Shown here: piece after piece, positions 16,860 through 25,588 of the stretch | Numbering within the stretch: the stretch's first letter is position 1 | How the letters are laid out: the number at the start of each line of letters is the position of its first letter | Source of the DNA: Acidobacteria bacterium RIFCSPLOWO2_12_FULL_66_21 | Lineage (GTDB): Bacteria > Acidobacteriota > Vicinamibacteria > Vicinamibacterales > 2-12-FULL-66-21 | Length of the DNA stretch: 64,000 nucleotides | Assembly (NCBI GenBank): GCA_001767455.1 | Contig: MELC01000060.1 | Location: 87,484 to 151,483 of the forward strand | Direction: 5' to 3' | Notes under the pieces: model-generated | The model's input: the letters and a program-made list of their open reading frames with translations, nothing else | Database searches by the model: none | Told to the model about the DNA's origin: nothing | Made by a program: the position numbers and the translations under genes

Positions 16860-19541
16860 TCACTGTTTTCGCCTTTCAACCATCCATATATCCGCCTCCG
16901 CCCTGGAGCCGCCGTAGTAGATGGTCCGGCCGTCCAGCGCGACAGCGAATTCGTCCTGAACCGACGCAAGCGGCAGCCGCACGGCCACGATCTCGCGTGC
17001 GCCCGTCACGACGTCGAGCAGGGCGAGATGCTGCGCATCCGGAAAGTACGCGAGGTGACGGCTGTCGGGCAGCCAGCGCACGAACGCGGTCTTATCCGCG
17101 CTCACCTGCCGCGCCAGGCCGGTCTTGAAGTCGTACACGCCCAGGCCAAGGGGACTGCCGTTTGCCGCGGCGATGATCCCGGCGAGCTTTTCGCCGTCGG
17201 CGGACCAGGCCGTCGGCCAGAGCGGATGCGTGTCCACGGACATCCCTTCGAGCGTGCGGAAGTTGGTGTCCGGCGGGACACCCGGCGCGAGGCTGGCGAC
17301 GTAGGTAGCCGACGTGACCCCGGTGAACACCACGCGATCGCCCTCCGGTGAAGGCACCGGGTACACCACGTCGTCAGGCGGCGAGGCAATCTTTCGCAGG
17401 CCGCCGCCATCGGCCCCGATCGTCCAGATCTGCCAGCGGCCGTCGCGGTTCGAATAGAACAGGATGGCGCCGTCAGGGGTCCATACCGGTCCGCGATCGC
17501 GCGTGGCGTCGTCGGTCAACCGCCGGATCAGCGTGCCGTCGGCCGCGCCGACGAAGATGTCCTCGCGCTGCTCGCCGATGTTGAAGAGCGCCAGCCACTT
17601 CCCGTCTCGCGAGATGTCGCTCGGGATGAGCGTCGTGTTCGCGTTGTTGAGGATGCGCGGCACGCCCGCGTTGCGCGCGACCGGATCGAACGGGATGGCG
17701 ATCGGGTTGACCGACGCGATGCGGGAACGGAAGACGAGGCGCGCGCCGTCCTTCGACAACGACGGCAGCTCGGCGCTCGCCTGAACGCCCGTCGTGACCG
17801 GCTCGGGCGCGCCCGCGACGCGCCCGGACGATTGATCGATCTCGATGCGCCACAGGTTCATGGAGCCGCCACGATCGCTGGCGAAGTACAGGTAGCGGCC
17901 ATCGGGCGACCACACCGGGCACCAGTCGAGCGGCGCGTCCTCCATCACCGCGACGCGTGCGCCGCCGGCGGCGGGAATCGTGTAGAGATCGCGCCTTCCT
18001 CCGACGTTGCTCCAGAACGCGATCCGTGCGCCCGATGGCGACCACGAGGGCTGGACGGCGTCCCCATTGTCGATCTTGCGCGGCGTGCCGCCCGTCGCGT
18101 CCACGATCCACAGCTCGCTCGTGCCCACGCGGTAGTGCGGCCTGGTGATCTCCTCGGTGTTGAAGACGATCTGCTTCCCGTCGGGAGACCATGCGGCGTG
18201 AAAGCCAAAGTCGGTGACCCGGCGCGCCGACTCGCCGGTCGCCCCCGCCACGAAGACGCCTCCGTCCGCGTCCGACTCGTGAAACGCGATGGACTGGCCG
18301 TCCGGGGAGAACGCCGGGCCTGATTCATCACGCGTGGAATCGCCCGCGACGACCACCGGGTTGCGGCCCCCGGTACGTTGCGAATAGATGTCCCACGTGC
18401 CGAGCGTTCGGCTCGCGTACGCGACCGCCAGGCCGTCAGGCGAGAGGGTTGGCGAATTCTCCTCGCCTGCCATGTCGGTGATGGCGGTGAACTGCGCCCA
18501 TCGCGGCTCCTCCGGCGCGCGGCGGCCAGCGGCCATCCAGATCGCGGCGGCGGCGGCGATGGCCAGGGCGGCGACAGCCCACGGCAGCCACGCGGCGACC
18601 GCAGAACGGCGCGGCGCTGGCGCCCTCACCGGCGGCTCCGCGGCCGCGGGCCCCGCCAGGGCGCCTTCGAGATCCAGCCGCGCGTCGCCGATATCGCGCA
18701 GGCGGCGCTTCGAGTCCCTCTCCAGACACCGTTCGAGGACGCGGCGGACGGCCGCGGGAGTCTCCGCGGGCAGATCCCGCCACGGCACGTCCTGCCGCAG
18801 GACCGCCGCCAGCGTGTCGGACACGGTGTCCCCCGCGAAAAGCTGGCGCCCGGTCAGCATCTCGAAGAAGACGACGCCGAACGACCAGATGTCGGCGCGC
18901 TTGTCCACCGGCCGGCCGCGCGCCTGCTCCGGCGCCATGTACGCGGCGGTTCCCAGAATCAAGCCACGCTCGGTCATCGCCGGAGTCGTGAACGTCGGGG
19001 AATTGAGGGCGGCGCCGGACGCCGGATCCACGCCCGCTTCCTTCGCCAGTCCGAAATCCAGCACCTTCACCATGCCGTCGTCGCGCACCTTGACGTTGGC
19101 AGGCTTCAGATCGCGATGGACGATGCCGCGCTCGTGCGCGCACTCGAGCGCATCGGCGATCTGCCGCGCGATGTCGATCGCATCGGCGAGCGGGAGCCGC
19201 GCGGGCGAGGCAATCAGCTCGTCGAGCGTCCGCCCCTCGACGAGCTCCATCACGAGGGCGCGTCCGGACGGCGTCGTGCTGCCCGGCCGCGCCGGCGCGA
19301 GCTCCTCGAGGCCGTAGATCTGCGCGATGTGGGGATGATTCAGCGCGGCAAGCGTCTTGGCTTCGCGCTCGAAACGCGCGAGCCGATCGGGATCGACGAG
19401 GAAGATCTCCGGGAGAACTTTGATGGCGACGTCGCGTCCGAGCCGGCCGTCGCGCGCGCGGTACACCTCGCCCATGCCGCCGGCGCCGAGCGGCCCCGTG
19501 ATTTCGTACGCGCCCAGCCGGGCGCCACCCGTCAGCGACAT
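16860..19541 (-). CDS. Serine/threonine protein kinase with TolB/WD40-like propeller
   Basis: An 893-residue membrane kinase. Residues about 10-280 form an intact Hanks-type kinase: glycine loop GPLGAGGMGEVYRA, VAIKVL lysine, HRDLKPAN catalytic loop, DFGLAK and MAPEQARG. One transmembrane helix lies at about 305-325 (AVAALAIAAAAAIWMAA). The external part (about 370-890) consists of PD40/TolB-type blades (SPDGLAVAYAS, SPDGQSIAFHE, SPDGRYLYFAS). The architecture puts a beta-propeller outside and a kinase inside, suggesting signal-driven phosphorylation; the ligand and substrates are unknown. The TATAAT box ends only 10 nt before the ATG, so the transcript is probably leaderless. Confidence 0.92.
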   Translation of the reverse strand: MSLTGGARLGAYEITGPLGAGGMGEVYRARDGRLGRDVAIKVLPEIFLVDPDRLARFEREAKTLAALNHPHIAQIYGLEELAPARPGSTTPSGRALVMELVEGRTLDELIASPARLPLADAIDIARQIADALECAHERGIVHRDLKPANVKVRDDGMVKVLDFGLAKEAGVDPASGAALNSPTFTTPAMTERGLILGTAAYMAPEQARGRPVDKRADIWSFGVVFFEMLTGRQLFAGDTVSDTLAAVLRQDVPWRDLPAETPAAVRRVLERCLERDSKRRLRDIGDARLDLEGALAGPAAAEPPVRAPAPRRSAVAAWLPWAVAALAIAAAAAIWMAAGRRAPEEPRWAQFTAITDMAGEENSPTLSPDGLAVAYASRTLGTWDIYSQRTGGRNPVVVAGDSTRDESGPAFSPDGQSIAFHESDADGGVFVAGATGESARRVTDFGFHAAWSPDGKQIVFNTEEITRPHYRVGTSELWIVDATGGTPRKIDNGDAVQPSWSPSGARIAFWSNVGGRRDLYTIPAAGGARVAVMEDAPLDWCPVWSPDGRYLYFASDRGGSMNLWRIEIDQSSGRVAGAPEPVTTGVQASAELPSLSKDGARLVFRSRIASVNPIAIPFDPVARNAGVPRILNNANTTLIPSDISRDGKWLALFNIGEQREDIFVGAADGTLIRRLTDDATRDRGPVWTPDGAILFYSNRDGRWQIWTIGADGGGLRKIASPPDDVVYPVPSPEGDRVVFTGVTSATYVASLAPGVPPDTNFRTLEGMSVDTHPLWPTAWSADGEKLAGIIAAANGSPLGLGVYDFKTGLARQVSADKTAFVRWLPDSRHLAYFPDAQHLALLDVVTGAREIVAVRLPLASVQDEFAVALDGRTIYYGGSRAEADIWMVERRKQ

Positions 19542-19551
19542 GGTGGCGGCG

Positions 19552-19557
19552 ATTATA
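19552..19557 (-). promoter_or_regulatory. -10 box TATAAT of kinase gene
   Basis: A perfect TATAAT on the minus strand, 10 nt upstream of the kinase ATG. This predicts a 5' leader of only a few bases. Confidence 0.65.
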
Positions 19558-19590
19558 CCCGCCGTGCCCGCCTGATGTCGTTGAGAGGGT

Positions 19591-19998
19591 TCAGGCGCCG
19601 ATTGGCTTGCCCGGCTTCATCGGGAGGGCGGCCGCCGTCGCGGCCGGCAGACCAAAGCTGGCGATCGCCTGCTCCTCGGTCGGGAACACCTCGAAAACGG
19701 ACATCAACTGCGTCATGGTCAGGACGCGGCAGGCCCGCTCGCTCGGGCACAGCAGCTTCAGCCGTCCGCCGCGCTTCACGACGTGCAGGAACATCGCGAC
19801 CAGGCCGCCGACGCCGCCGCTGTCCATGTAAGAGACGTTCTTCAGGTCGACAATCAGTCGATTGCGTCCCGCGCTGACGAGCGACGTGACCTGTTCGCGA
19901 AAGGCGCGATCGCCTTCATCGAAGACGAGATGACCGCTGAGCTCGAGGATCGTCACGTCCCCGGCCGAGCGGAGCCGAATCAGAAGAGGCGCTGACAT
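19591..19998 (-). CDS. STAS-domain protein (anti-sigma-factor antagonist type)
   Basis: A 135-residue protein starting at the ATG at 19998, which follows a GGAGGTG ribosome-binding site. Residues about 5-105 form a STAS domain: ILELSGHLVF, then NRLIVDLKNVSYMDSGGVGGL, which carries the serine phosphorylated in SpoIIAA-type antagonists (the S of DSGG). Such proteins bind or release anti-sigma kinases according to the phosphorylation state of that serine. No RsbW/SpoIIAB-type kinase gene is adjacent; the neighbours are Hanks-type kinases, so the partner is unknown. A C-terminal tail of about 20 residues rich in A and P is not part of the domain. Confidence 0.85.
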   Translation of the reverse strand: MSAPLLIRLRSAGDVTILELSGHLVFDEGDRAFREQVTSLVSAGRNRLIVDLKNVSYMDSGGVGGLVAMFLHVVKRGGRLKLLCPSERACRVLTMTQLMSVFEVFPTEEQAIASFGLPAATAAALPMKPGKPIGA

Positions 19999-20026
19999 AT
20001 GACGCACCTCCGGGGGGCAATTGAGG

Positions 20027-20032
20027 AGTATA
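20027..20032 (-). promoter_or_regulatory. -10 box TATACT of STAS gene
   Basis: TATACT on the minus strand, 28 nt before the STAS ATG. It gives a conventional leader containing the GGAGGTG site. Confidence 0.5.
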
Positions 20033-20057
20033 CGCCTCGCCGGGCGCGATTTCACCC

Positions 20058-20207
20058 TCAGGCCGTGGAGGCCTTGCGCTCGTATTCCTGGCGGGTCCGA
20101 AGGATGCTGCACCAGTCCTTGTGCTCGGCAATGGGCATCCCGCACTCGACGCAAATGCGCACGCGCTGCTTCGGTTTCCGCGAGAAGAGCTTCTGCCAGA
20201 AAGTCAT
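20058..20207 (-). CDS. Small zinc-ribbon-like protein, 49 aa
   Basis: A short gene of 50 codons: ATG at 20207 preceded by TAGGAG, stop at 20058. The protein starts MTFWQKLFSRKPKQ and has the pattern C-V-E-C near residues 19-22, then H29 and C33, which could bind one zinc ion. It is basic and rich in K/R, as small nucleic-acid or ribosome-associated zinc proteins often are. It lies upstream of and in the same direction as the STAS gene, separated by 59 bases with a -10-like box. No function can be assigned; coding status rests on the ribosome-binding site, the cysteine pattern and codon use. Confidence 0.6.
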   Translation of the reverse strand: MTFWQKLFSRKPKQRVRICVECGMPIAEHKDWCSILRTRQEYERKASTA

Positions 20208-20275
20208 GTGGACTCCTACGAATACACCCTGAGACGGACTTCAGGCGCGAAAGGTTTGCAGAAAGCGCCAACTCG

Positions 20276-20289
20276 GGGTCAGACCCCCG
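20276..20289. repeat. Palindrome GGGGTCAGACCCC
   Basis: A single short palindrome just past the stop of the peroxiredoxin gene. It could act in termination, but no T-tract follows. Confidence 0.4.
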
Positions 20290-20291
20290 GA

Positions 20292-20843
20292 CTACCGCAC
20301 CCGGGGTTTCCGCTTCGGGACCCCAAGCTCAGCGAGCCTCTCAGCAATGGCCCGGCCGTGCGCGACGACGTTGACCTGCTTGTCTATGTAGAGGATGCGG
20401 CCGTCGGCCCCGATGAAGAAGGTCCACCGTAAGGCGCCGCCCGGGCTATCCACCCCGTACGCGGCCGCGACCTTGCGGTCGGGATCGCTGAGAACCGGGA
20501 AGTCGAGGCCGAGCTCCCGGGCGAAGTCTTTGTTGATGTCGGGCGTGTCGACGCTGGCGGCAAACAAGGCGACATCGAACGCATTGATGGCGTCGCCGCT
20601 CTCACGGAGCGACTTGCACTCGGCGGTTCAACCGCCGGTGAACGCCTTCGCGAACCAGGCCAGCACCACCGCCCGTTTCCCGACCGAATCAGAGAGTTTG
20701 TGGACGCGGCCGTCGGAGCCCCGCAGCGCGAACGGGGGCGCGGGATCTCCAACGGACAGCCCGTCGAAGGCGCGTGCCCGCACGCCGGCCGAGGACGCCA
20801 GGACGAGGACTGCCGCCACGACACCAACGGCCAGCATCTTCAT
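20292..20843 (-). CDS. Exported peroxiredoxin with in-frame TGA at the peroxidatic site (probable selenoprotein)
   Basis: A single frame of 184 codons interrupted once, by TGA at 20630-20628 (codon 72). Upstream lie a signal peptide (MKMLAVGVVAAVLVLASS) and the redoxin start VGDPAPPFALRGSDGRVHKL...VLAWFAKAFTGG. The TGA follows, and then T-A-E-C-K-S-L-R and an intact AhpC/TSA C-terminal half (ASVDTPDINKDFARELGL, FPVLSDPDRKVAAAYGV, RWTFFIGADGRI). In AhpC/TSA (Bcp-like) peroxiredoxins the residue at this point is the peroxidatic cysteine, so the TGA replaces exactly the catalytic residue; C76 could be the resolving cysteine. A stem-loop suited to SECIS function begins 14 nt after the TGA. The start has AGGAG at good spacing. 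The alternative is a disrupted gene, but no other lesion is present. Confidence 0.82.
20595..20613 (-). promoter_or_regulatory. SECIS-like hairpin downstream of the TGA
   Basis: On the coding strand the sequence GTCGCTC-CGTGA-GAGCGGC forms a 7-bp stem (one G-U pair) with a five-base loop that has G at its second position. The loop starts 21 nt after the TGA. Bacterial SECIS elements are stem-loops just downstream of the Sec codon with a G early in the loop, bound by SelB. A second inverted repeat, GGCGGT-TGA-ACCGCC, surrounds the TGA itself. Confidence 0.6.
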
Positions 20844-20901
20844 TCAATCTCCTGAACCACGTGCGACCTCCTGAGCCACGTGGAAAGGGGGGCGGGGGCA
20901 T

Positions 20902-20907
20902 TATACT
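20902..20907 (+). promoter_or_regulatory. -10 box TATACT of second kinase gene
   Basis: TATACT ends 9 nt before the kinase ATG at 20917, which suggests a leaderless mRNA. Confidence 0.6.
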
Positions 20908-20916
20908 CGCGAGCGC

Positions 20917-23529
20917 ATGGCACTGGGCCCGGGCATGCGCGCGGGGCACTACGAGGTGCTCGACCTTCTTGGCGAAGGAGGCATGGGAGCCGTCTATCGC
21001 GCCCGCGATACGCGGCTCATGCGCGAAGTCGCCATCAAGGTCATCCGCAGGGACCTGACCGCCGACCGCGAGTTGATCAGCCGTTTCGGAAAAGAGGCCC
21101 GGCTGCTCGCCGCGCTCAGCCACCCGAACATCGCAACGATCCATGGATTCGAGGAGGCCGAGGGCGAGCGGTTGCTCGTCATGGAGCTGGTGCCGGGCGC
21201 GACGCTGGCCGAGCGCCTGTCCACGGGTCCGGTCCCCGTGGACGAGGCGATCGCCATCGCCCTGCAGATCGCCGGCGCGATCGAGATGGCGCACGGCCGC
21301 GGAATCATCCACCGCGACCTGAAGCCCGCGAACATCAAGCTCACCCCCGACGGCATCGTGAAAGTGCTCGACTTCGGTCTCGCGAAGGCGCTGGTGGCCC
21401 CCGCGGCACTCTCGCTCTCCCCGACGGTCACCTCGGGCGGGACGCGCGAGGGAATGCTGCTGGGCACGGCGGCCTACATGAGCCCCGAGCAGGCTCGAGG
21501 CAAGGACGTCGACGAGCAGACGGACATCTGGGCGTTCGGCTGCGTGCTCCACGAAATGCTGACGGGCCAGCCGGCCTTCGGCGCCGCGACGCTCTCGGAC
21601 ACCATCGCCGCGACACTCACGCGCGAGCCGGATTTTTCACGGCTCCCTCATGACGTGCCGGGCGCCGTGCTGCGCGTGCTCCGCCGTTCGCTCGTGAAAG
21701 AGACCAGGCACCGCCTCCGCGATATCGGCGACGCGCGGATCGAGCTCGAAGAGGCGGGGCTGGGCGACGCCGTCCCGGTGCCTTCCCCTGCACGACGGCA
21801 GTCGAACCTGCGGTCGGCCGCCGTCTTCCTTGCGGGTGCCCTCGCCGGCGCCGCGACGCTGTGGCTCGTGGACCCCCGCGCGGCCGCACCTTCCGTTCAG
21901 ACCGTGCGTTTTGCGCTGCCGCTCGAAGCGACCGAACGGCTTGCCGGACTCGACTTCCCTGCCATCGCCATTTCGCCGAACGACTCCCACGTCGCGTACG
22001 TCGCGACCGTGGGCGGCGATCAGCAGGTGTTCCTTCGGGATCTGTCGCAGGCCGCCGCCGTCGTGCTTCCCGGCACCGCAGGAGCGATCAGTCCGTTCTT
22101 CTCGCCGGACGGGCGATGGATCGCATTCTTCGCCGAGGGCAAGCTGAAGAAAGTCCCTGTCGGAGGCGGGCCGGTTCAGGACATCGCGAACGCCGCGATC
22201 GGCTTCGGCGGAAGCTGGGGGGCCGACAACACGATTGTCTTCGCGCCCGACAACGGCTCCGCGCTGTGGCGTGTCTCCGCCGACGGAGGCGAGGCGCGAC
22301 CGCTCACCACGCTCGACAAGGCGCGGGGCGAGTTCAGCCACCGCTGGCCCGACCTCGCGCCGGACGGCAAGTCCGCCCTGTTCACGGTTGGCACCAAGGG
22401 GACGTGGGACGATGCGGAGATCGTCGCGGTGTCGATCGCGGATGGGAAGCGGCGGACGATCGTGCAGGGAGGCAGCAACCCTCACTACCTGAGCGATGGC
22501 CGGGTGCTGTTCGTGCGCGCGGGATCGTTGTATGCCGTGCCGTCTGGCGGCGCGCAAGCGACGGAGAACGCGTCCCTGCTGCTCGAAGGCGTCGCCGAAT
22601 CGCTCGACGGCGCCGCGCAGGCGGCGCTCTCGCGGACCGGAAGCCTCGCGTTCGTGCCGGGCAGCGGCGAGGCCGGCGCGCACGCGCTCGTGTGGGTCGA
22701 TCGCCACGGCCAGGTGCAGCCGCTCGCGGCGCCGCGCCGCACGTACGAGTCGCCTCGCCTCTCGCCGGACGGCCGCACGATCGCGGTCACGATTGGCACC
22801 GGCGACCGCGACGAGGTGTGGACCTACGACGTGGCGCGCGCCTCGCTGAAGCAGCTCACCTTCAACGGCGGGTCCGCGCCGGCGTGGACGGCCGACGGCG
22901 CGCGCCTCGCGTTCAGCTCCCGGCGCGAAGGACTGCCCGCGTTGTTCGTCCGCAAACTGGACACGTCGGCGTCGGACGAACGGCGCGGCCGCGCCGGACG
23001 CGCGCGGGTGCCGCTGTCGATCGCACCCGACGGCACGATTGCCTGCGTCGAGTACGACACCGCCGGCCGGGACGTCGTCCTGTTGAAGGAAGGGGACGCG
23101 ACGCCGCATCCGTTCCTGGCGTCACCGGCGAACGAGTCGGCCGCGGCGTTCTCGCCTGACGGCCGGTGGCTGGCGTTCGTGTCCGATCGCTCGGGGAGGA
23201 ACGAGGTGTACATCACCCCGGCGAGTGACCCGGCCCGTCCAATGCAGGTATCGAACGACGGCGGCACCGAGCCGGTGTGGCGGAGGGGTGACGGGCAGGA
23301 GCTGTTCTTCCGATCGGACGACCGCATGCTCTCCGCCGCGATCCATCCCGGATCGCGCCTCGCGATCGGCAAGCCCGCCGTGCTGTTCGACGCGGCGTTC
23401 GAGCCCGGCGTCGCGGGGCGGCCCGGTTATGACGTGAGCGCCGACGGCGCGCGGTTCCTTATGGTGCACGGGGATGAGCAGGAGCGTCCAGCGCGCGAGG
23501 TACGCGTGATTCTCGGCTTCGTTCGCTGA
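20917..23529 (+). CDS. Serine/threonine protein kinase with TolB/WD40-like propeller
   Basis: An 870-residue homologue of the kinase encoded at 16860-19541, transcribed away from it. The kinase domain spans about 8-275 ([50 protein letters not shown]). A membrane helix lies at about 295-312 ([17 protein letters not shown]), followed by an extracytoplasmic PD40-type propeller ([57 protein letters not shown]). All catalytic motifs are present. The gene is divergent from the peroxiredoxin gene. As in other Acidobacteriota, these enzymes probably sense outside ligands through the propeller; targets are unknown. Confidence 0.92.
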   Translation: MALGPGMRAGHYEVLDLLGEGGMGAVYRARDTRLMREVAIKVIRRDLTADRELISRFGKEARLLAALSHPNIATIHGFEEAEGERLLVMELVPGATLAERLSTGPVPVDEAIAIALQIAGAIEMAHGRGIIHRDLKPANIKLTPDGIVKVLDFGLAKALVAPAALSLSPTVTSGGTREGMLLGTAAYMSPEQARGKDVDEQTDIWAFGCVLHEMLTGQPAFGAATLSDTIAATLTREPDFSRLPHDVPGAVLRVLRRSLVKETRHRLRDIGDARIELEEAGLGDAVPVPSPARRQSNLRSAAVFLAGALAGAATLWLVDPRAAAPSVQTVRFALPLEATERLAGLDFPAIAISPNDSHVAYVATVGGDQQVFLRDLSQAAAVVLPGTAGAISPFFSPDGRWIAFFAEGKLKKVPVGGGPVQDIANAAIGFGGSWGADNTIVFAPDNGSALWRVSADGGEARPLTTLDKARGEFSHRWPDLAPDGKSALFTVGTKGTWDDAEIVAVSIADGKRRTIVQGGSNPHYLSDGRVLFVRAGSLYAVPSGGAQATENASLLLEGVAESLDGAAQAALSRTGSLAFVPGSGEAGAHALVWVDRHGQVQPLAAPRRTYESPRLSPDGRTIAVTIGTGDRDEVWTYDVARASLKQLTFNGGSAPAWTADGARLAFSSRREGLPALFVRKLDTSASDERRGRAGRARVPLSIAPDGTIACVEYDTAGRDVVLLKEGDATPHPFLASPANESAAAFSPDGRWLAFVSDRSGRNEVYITPASDPARPMQVSNDGGTEPVWRRGDGQELFFRSDDRMLSAAIHPGSRLAIGKPAVLFDAAFEPGVAGRPGYDVSADGARFLMVHGDEQERPAREVRVILGFVR

Positions 23530-23619
23530 TCCCGGCCCGGCTCGCCTTCCCGCCGGCACGCTCTTCAGCTCCGGCGCCCTGTTCTGTACAATGGCCACTC
23601 TGTTCAGAGGGAGGACAGC

Positions 23620-24309
23620 ATGCGTACATGTCACGTACTCGTCGTCGCGCTCGGGGTTGCGCTGGCCGCGCCCGCCGCCGCAAGTGCCCAGGACGCGGAC
23701 CGCGTTGTCCCGGGTGGCGGCATCACCGCGCCCGGATGGAAAGGACAGGTCGATCCCGCCTCGGCGAAGGCCGGGCGCACAGTCGCCGATTCGAAATTCG
23801 AGAAGGACGGCGACGCGCTGCGCCTCACGATCGGGCCGGCCGCCATCTACTGGAATCCGGCCAACACGGCGACGGGAGACTTCATCGTCAAGGCGTCGTT
23901 CAGCGAAACGGACATGGGCGTCCGCTCGGGACATCCGCATCCGTACGGTGTCTTCATCGGCGGCAACAACCTCGATACGGCCAGGCAGTCGTTGATGTAC
24001 TGCATCGCGTACGGAGACGGATCCTTCCTCGTGCGGCAGTTCAACGGCGCCACCGTCAACACCGTGATGAAGAGAACGCCGAATCCGGCCGTCCACTCCA
24101 CGAAGCCGGGGGGCAGCGTCTCGAACGACGTTGCCTGGTCGGTCAAGGGCGGACGCGCGGAGTGCTTGATCAACGGCACCGTGGTCGCCGGTTTCGATCG
24201 CGCCGAGATCGTCGGCCCGGGCAAGCTCGACTCGACGGACGGCGTCTACGGCATCCGCGTCAGCCACAACCTCGACGTCGTCGTCACCGGCTTCGGCGTG
24301 ACGAAGTAG
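23620..24309 (+). CDS. Exported protein of unknown function, lectin/DUF1080-like fold
   Basis: A 229-residue secreted protein. The ATG follows GGGAGGAC, and the signal peptide MRTCHVLVVALGVALAAPAA ends after ASA. The mature part has the strand pattern of a concanavalin-like (DUF1080/3-keto-disaccharide-hydrolase-like) sandwich, with IYWNPANTATGDFIVKASF, HPYGVFIGGNN, YGDGSFLVRQFNG and GGRAECLINGTVVAGF. No catalytic residues can be named. The upstream TACAAT (23586-23591) could be a -10 box for a normal leader. A role in binding or modifying carbohydrate is only suggested by the fold. Confidence 0.6.
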   Translation: MRTCHVLVVALGVALAAPAAASAQDADRVVPGGGITAPGWKGQVDPASAKAGRTVADSKFEKDGDALRLTIGPAAIYWNPANTATGDFIVKASFSETDMGVRSGHPHPYGVFIGGNNLDTARQSLMYCIAYGDGSFLVRQFNGATVNTVMKRTPNPAVHSTKPGGSVSNDVAWSVKGGRAECLINGTVVAGFDRAEIVGPGKLDSTDGVYGIRVSHNLDVVVTGFGVTK

Positions 24310-24348
24310 ACCGGCGCGGCGGCTGCGACTCGGGCGCGGCCGCCGCTG

Positions 24349-24651
24349 GCACACCGAGAGAGGCAGCTCGATCGCGCCGGCGGCGAACAGCGAACCCCGC
24401 GAAAAATACCCTGTGCTGCCGTAAGCGCGCCAGCCGTCGCGCTGCACTTCGATGCTGGCCGGGAGGCCCCAGTTCACGCGACTCTCCCCGGGAGCCGGCG
24501 CGGAGTTCAGGATCTCGATGGCTGGAGTCACCGCGAATCCGACGCGGTGCGACGCTGGATCGCGAAGCTGGATCTTCGCACTGAGATACGCGTTGACTGC
24601 CAGCTCGACAAGATCGCCAGAACCACATGGTGGGAAGCGCTGGAACCGCAC
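24349..24651 (-). pseudogene. Remnant of an outer-membrane barrel gene
   Basis: On the minus strand one frame reads GDLVELAVNAYLSAKIQLRD...VTPAIEILNS...SRVNWGLPASIEV...YGSTGYFSRGSLFAAGAIELPL. It has the amphipathic strand pattern of an outer-membrane barrel. It lacks a sensible start, and past about 24349 it runs into the antisense of the preceding gene. I read it as the middle part of a lost gene. The 370-base gap between 24309 and 24683 holds nothing else. Confidence 0.4.
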
Positions 24652-24667
24652 TCGAGCCGACCGGTGC

Positions 24668-24673
24668 TAGGAT
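24668..24673 (+). promoter_or_regulatory. -10 box TAGGAT of oxidoreductase gene
   Basis: TAGGAT ends 9 nt before the ATG at 24683; probable leaderless transcript. Confidence 0.5.
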
Positions 24674-24682
24674 GGCTGCGCC

Positions 24683-25588
24683 ATGAGTGGACACGAACCC
24701 CGGGAAACGGTCGGATTCATCGGTCTCGGCGTGATGGGCCGGCCGATGGCGCTCAACCTCGTCAAACGGGGATTTCCGCTCGTCGTGCACAGCCGCAGCC
24801 AGGGTCCGGTTGACGCGCTGGTCGCCGCAGGCGCCGAGCGCGCGGTCTCCCCCGCGGAGGTCGCGCGCCGGGCGACGCGCATCATCACGATGCTGCCCGA
24901 CTCTCCCGACGTCGAGAAGGTTCTCGAGGGACCCGACGGCGTGTTCAGCGCCATCGAGCGCGGCACGATCCTGATCGACACGAGCAGCATCGCCCCGGCT
25001 GTCGCCCGGCGGCTCGCGGAGGCTGCCCGCGCGTTTGGCGCGGTGATGCTGGACGCGCCGGTGAGCGGCGGGGAGATCGGCGCGATTGATGCCTCGCTCT
25101 CCATCATGGCCGGCGGCGACCAGGAAGCATTCGCCGCGGTGAAACCGATTCTCGACGCGATGGGCAATCCCGAGCGCGTCGTGCGCATCGGCGATTCCGG
25201 CGCCGGGCAGATCTGCAAGGTGTGCAATCAGATGGTGATCGGCGGCACGCTGGCCGCCGTCGGCGAGGCCTTCGCGCTGGCGCGCAAGGCGGGCGTGGAC
25301 GCCGGACGCGTCCGCCAGGCGCTGCTCGGCGGCTTCGCGGCCAGCCGCGTGCTTGAAGTCCACGGCGAGCGCATGCTTCAATCGAATTACAAGCCGGGGT
25401 TCCGCGGGCGCCTGTACGCGAAGGACATGCGCATCGCCAGCGAGACGTTGACGGAATTCGAGACCCCGGCGCCGGTGTCAACCGTCGTCCACCAACTCGT
25501 CACCGCGCTCGTCGCCTCGGGACGCGGCGACGACGATTACGCGGCGCTTGCCACCGTCCTGTTCGATTTGGCGGGGTTGTCGGTATGA
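24683..25588 (+). CDS. NAD(P)-dependent 3-hydroxyacid dehydrogenase (tartronate semialdehyde reductase/GarR-like)
   Basis: A 301-residue enzyme of the 6-phosphogluconate/3-hydroxyisobutyrate dehydrogenase superfamily. The dinucleotide-binding motif GFIGLGVMGRPMA is at residues 10-22, the substrate motif DAPVSGGEIGA near 120, and the catalytic lysine in GAGQICKVCNQ near 180. The KDMRIASE region matches 2-hydroxy-3-oxopropionate reductases. It likely reduces a 3-oxo acid or oxidises a 3-hydroxy acid with NAD(P); the exact substrate is not determinable. Its TGA overlaps the ATG of the next gene by four bases, so it is the first gene of a three-gene operon with an exported kinase-fold protein and a phosphatase. 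Confidence 0.88.
   Translation: MSGHEPRETVGFIGLGVMGRPMALNLVKRGFPLVVHSRSQGPVDALVAAGAERAVSPAEVARRATRIITMLPDSPDVEKVLEGPDGVFSAIERGTILIDTSSIAPAVARRLAEAARAFGAVMLDAPVSGGEIGAIDASLSIMAGGDQEAFAAVKPILDAMGNPERVVRIGDSGAGQICKVCNQMVIGGTLAAVGEAFALARKAGVDAGRVRQALLGGFAASRVLEVHGERMLQSNYKPGFRGRLYAKDMRIASETLTEFETPAPVSTVVHQLVTALVASGRGDDDYAALATVLFDLAGLSV

Noticed and set aside
20276..20289. GGGGTCAGACCCC as intrinsic terminator of the peroxiredoxin gene
   Set aside because: Short stem and no T-tract; kept only as a repeat.
20628..20630. TGA in the peroxiredoxin gene as a simple pseudogene mutation
   Set aside because: The codon coincides exactly with the catalytic cysteine, all other codons are intact, and a suitable hairpin follows; selenocysteine explains it better.
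23122..24651. A single 509-aa minus-strand gene
   Set aside because: Only the first 100 codons look like a protein; the rest is antisense to the exported protein and kinase genes.
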